Source: Sulfitobacter sp. M05 (GTDB lineage Bacteria; Pseudomonadota; Alphaproteobacteria; Rhodobacterales; Rhodobacteraceae). From it: 64,000 nt of DNA. Below the pieces are notes generated by a model that did not search any database, was not told the origin of the DNA, and was given only the letters and a program-made list of their open reading frames with translations. Positions 62,518 to 64,000 of this stretch are shown here, piece by piece. Location: NCBI RefSeq assembly GCF_029285175.1, contig NZ_JABEDH010000006.1:92743-156742 (forward strand), given 5' to 3'. How positions within the stretch are numbered: the first letter of the stretch is position 1; each line of letters opens with the position of its first letter. A program made the position numbers and the translations under genes.

Positions 62518-64000
62518 ATGCTGCTTTTTGGCAAAGTATTTTTGCGTGGACGTTATTTTGGCGGTCTGTCGTTAACCACGGCGCTGGTCTCCGGTTTGAT
62601 TGCCTTCCCCGGCTATGCCCAAGACGCGACATGGAACAACCCGGCCAACGGGAGCTATTCCTTCTACGGGAACTGGAACACTGGTTCGGCCCCTGTCTCC
62701 AATGATACTGCAACGTTCTCTGGAACCCCCTCCAGCACTGTGACCCTTGATGCCGCTTCTGTGACGGTCGGGAATGTCGTGGTGAACGATATTGGGGCGA
62801 TCAAGAATGGCACCTTTGATTTTAACAGCGGCAGTGCCTCGACCCTCACCTATTCCGATACCGATTCAACGGCCTTGGCCAGTTCCCTGACGTTGAACCT
62901 GAACGGGGCCGACCTAACGGTCACCGCAACCGAAAACATGGATTTTGCCGGGGCAATTAAAAATACCGGTGCGGCGGCCACGTTGTCGCTGGACACAACG
63001 GCGGTAATGACACTTTCCGGTGTGATTAGCGACGCAACCGCTGTTACCGTCGGTTCGGGGGCGGTTACCCTGTCGGGGACAAACACCTATACCGGCGCGA
63101 CAACAGTGTCGGCGGGCACACTGAATATCGGCAGCGCGGCGGCGCTTGGCGCGTCAACCTCGGTGACCGTCAACACCCCCGGTACGCTTGATCTGAACGG
63201 TTTTGACACAACAGCTGCGGGTTTGTCCGGTGATGGCACGATCACCAACGACAATGGCGGTGCAGGCAATGCCGTGCTGACGGTTTCCGGTGCCGCATTT
63301 TCGGGTAGTGTTCAGGACGGTACTTCGGACACGCTTGGCCTGACGTTGGACAACGCGCTTGAAACGGATGTTTTTGCACTGTCCGGAACCAATAGCTACA
63401 GCGGCGACACCACGATTGAAACCGGCATTCTTGTCATCAGCGGCGGGTCTGCGATCCATGATGACGGCCTTGTGACAGTGACGGCGGACAGCACATTGCG
63501 GGTGGACGCATCCGAAGATGTCGGTTTGCTGAGCGGTGCGGGGTCTGTTGATCTGAACGGTGCGGGCGTTACGCTGACGCTTGGCGATACCGGTGGTGGG
63601 GCGCAAACTCATTCTGGGGTGATCTCGGGGGCGGGCAATCTGGCTATGGCTGGCGGCGGGACCCAGACGTTGAGTGGTGCCAATACATATACTGGTGCCA
63701 CAACGGTGACGGCGGGCACTTTGGTGTTGAACAACGCGGGTGGCATGGCGCTGGCGGACAGCACGGCGGTGACGGTGACCGGCACGCTGGATGTGCAGAG
63801 CAGCGAGACGATAGGCACGCTTGCGGGCGCGGGCACTGTAGATGTGAACAGCAACACCCTGACGCTTGCCGGGGCGGGGGACACGACGTTCAGCGGGACG
63901 CTTGCCGGGGCGGGCACTCTGGCGAAAATCGGCGGTGATACCTTGACCCTAAGCGGGGATAACACGGCCTATACCGGTGGTTTTACCATCAGCGGGACCA
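62518..64000 (+). CDS. autotransporter-type adhesin with PATR repeats, 3' end outside the window
   Basis: An open frame of at least 494 codons with no stop before the window ends. A long signal peptide (about 1-34, ending FPGYAQ) is followed by a Thr/Gly/Ser/Ala-rich beta-helical passenger. Passenger-associated repeats recur: LSGTNTYTGATTVSAGTL near residue 184, LSGTNSYSGDTTIETGIL near 288, LSGANTYTGATTVTAGTL near 385 and LSGDNTAYTGGFTISG near 476, about 94-105 residues apart. The C-terminal outer-membrane barrel would lie beyond the edge. The product should be surface-exposed. A GGTCG element before the ATG is a weak ribosome site. Confidence 0.85.
   Translation, partial: MLLFGKVFLRGRYFGGLSLTTALVSGLIAFPGYAQDATWNNPANGSYSFYGNWNTGSAPVSNDTATFSGTPSSTVTLDAASVTVGNVVVNDIGAIKNGTFDFNSGSASTLTYSDTDSTALASSLTLNLNGADLTVTATENMDFAGAIKNTGAAATLSLDTTAVMTLSGVISDATAVTVGSGAVTLSGTNTYTGATTVSAGTLNIGSAAALGASTSVTVNTPGTLDLNGFDTTAAGLSGDGTITNDNGGAGNAVLTVSGAAFSGSVQDGTSDTLGLTLDNALETDVFALSGTNSYSGDTTIETGILVISGGSAIHDDGLVTVTADSTLRVDASEDVGLLSGAGSVDLNGAGVTLTLGDTGGGAQTHSGVISGAGNLAMAGGGTQTLSGANTYTGATTVTAGTLVLNNAGGMALADSTAVTVTGTLDVQSSETIGTLAGAGTVDVNSNTLTLAGAGDTTFSGTLAGAGTLAKIGGDTLTLSGDNTAYTGGFTISGT

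Noticed and set aside
62664..63965. Several leftward frames opposite the autotransporter gene
   Set aside because: They mirror the Thr/Gly/Ala-rich repeats of the real frame and give low-complexity proteins rich in Val, Ala and Pro without start signals.

Overview
The window reads as DNA from an alphaproteobacterium of the Rhodobacterales (Roseobacter-type). This rests on gene content: TRAP and peptide ABC uptake systems, an IalB-family protein, an indolepyruvate oxidoreductase whose beta subunit carries a large C-terminal extension, and an FDH3-type formate dehydrogenase with DUF3305/DUF3306 partners. A plasmid replication and partition module sits at 51.6-55.6 kb. It holds parA, parB, two parS-like palindromes, an iteron array and a Rep_3-type initiator. 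A ccdAB toxin-antitoxin pair lies 3 kb away. The sequence is therefore probably part of a large plasmid or chromid, or of a chromosome carrying an integrated one. No transposase, CRISPR array, rRNA or tRNA gene was recognised.

Layout. (1) 0-9.8 kb: a GntR/FCD regulator, an aldehyde dehydrogenase, a TRAP transporter (dctM, dctQ, dctP), and a set made of an ATP-grasp ligase, a small unknown protein, a C45-type acyltransferase/hydrolase and a nitrilase-fold amidase. Two related dyad operators lie in front of the ATP-grasp and C45 genes. This looks like an undescribed uptake and amide/acyl-processing pathway. (2) 9.9-19.4 kb: a signalling island. Three paralogous proteins pair a receiver domain with what looks like a decayed GGDEF domain. 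With them are a stand-alone Hpt protein, a single-domain receiver, a PAS histidine kinase and a CHASE-PAS hybrid kinase. (3) 19.8-34.8 kb: a periplasmic FDH3-type formate dehydrogenase and its assembly and support genes, ending in a TupBCA tungstate transporter, which suggests a tungsten enzyme. (4) 34.9-38.2 kb: a caspase-like periplasmic protein with a heme-binding-type CxxCH motif, a YceI-OmpA protein and a stand-alone IspD.

(5) 38.3-51.6 kb: indolepyruvate oxidoreductase (iorBA), a MarR regulator, two phytoene-desaturase-like FAD enzymes, a cyclase/kynurenine-formamidase-like hydrolase and a full peptide-type ABC importer. Together they look like a catabolic cassette for an aromatic or amine compound of unknown identity. 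(6) 51.6-55.6 kb: the replication/partition module. (7) 55.6-61.9 kb: three PLP enzymes, an SDR, a metallo-beta-lactamase-fold hydrolase, ccdAB and an IalB-family protein. (8) 61.9-62.5 kb: an unexplained non-coding stretch. (9) 62.5 kb to the end: the start of a large autotransporter adhesin-like gene that runs off the window.

Limits: everything was read by eye from sequence. Family names come from motif recognition, not database searches. Start codons were chosen from Shine-Dalgarno spacing and overlaps.
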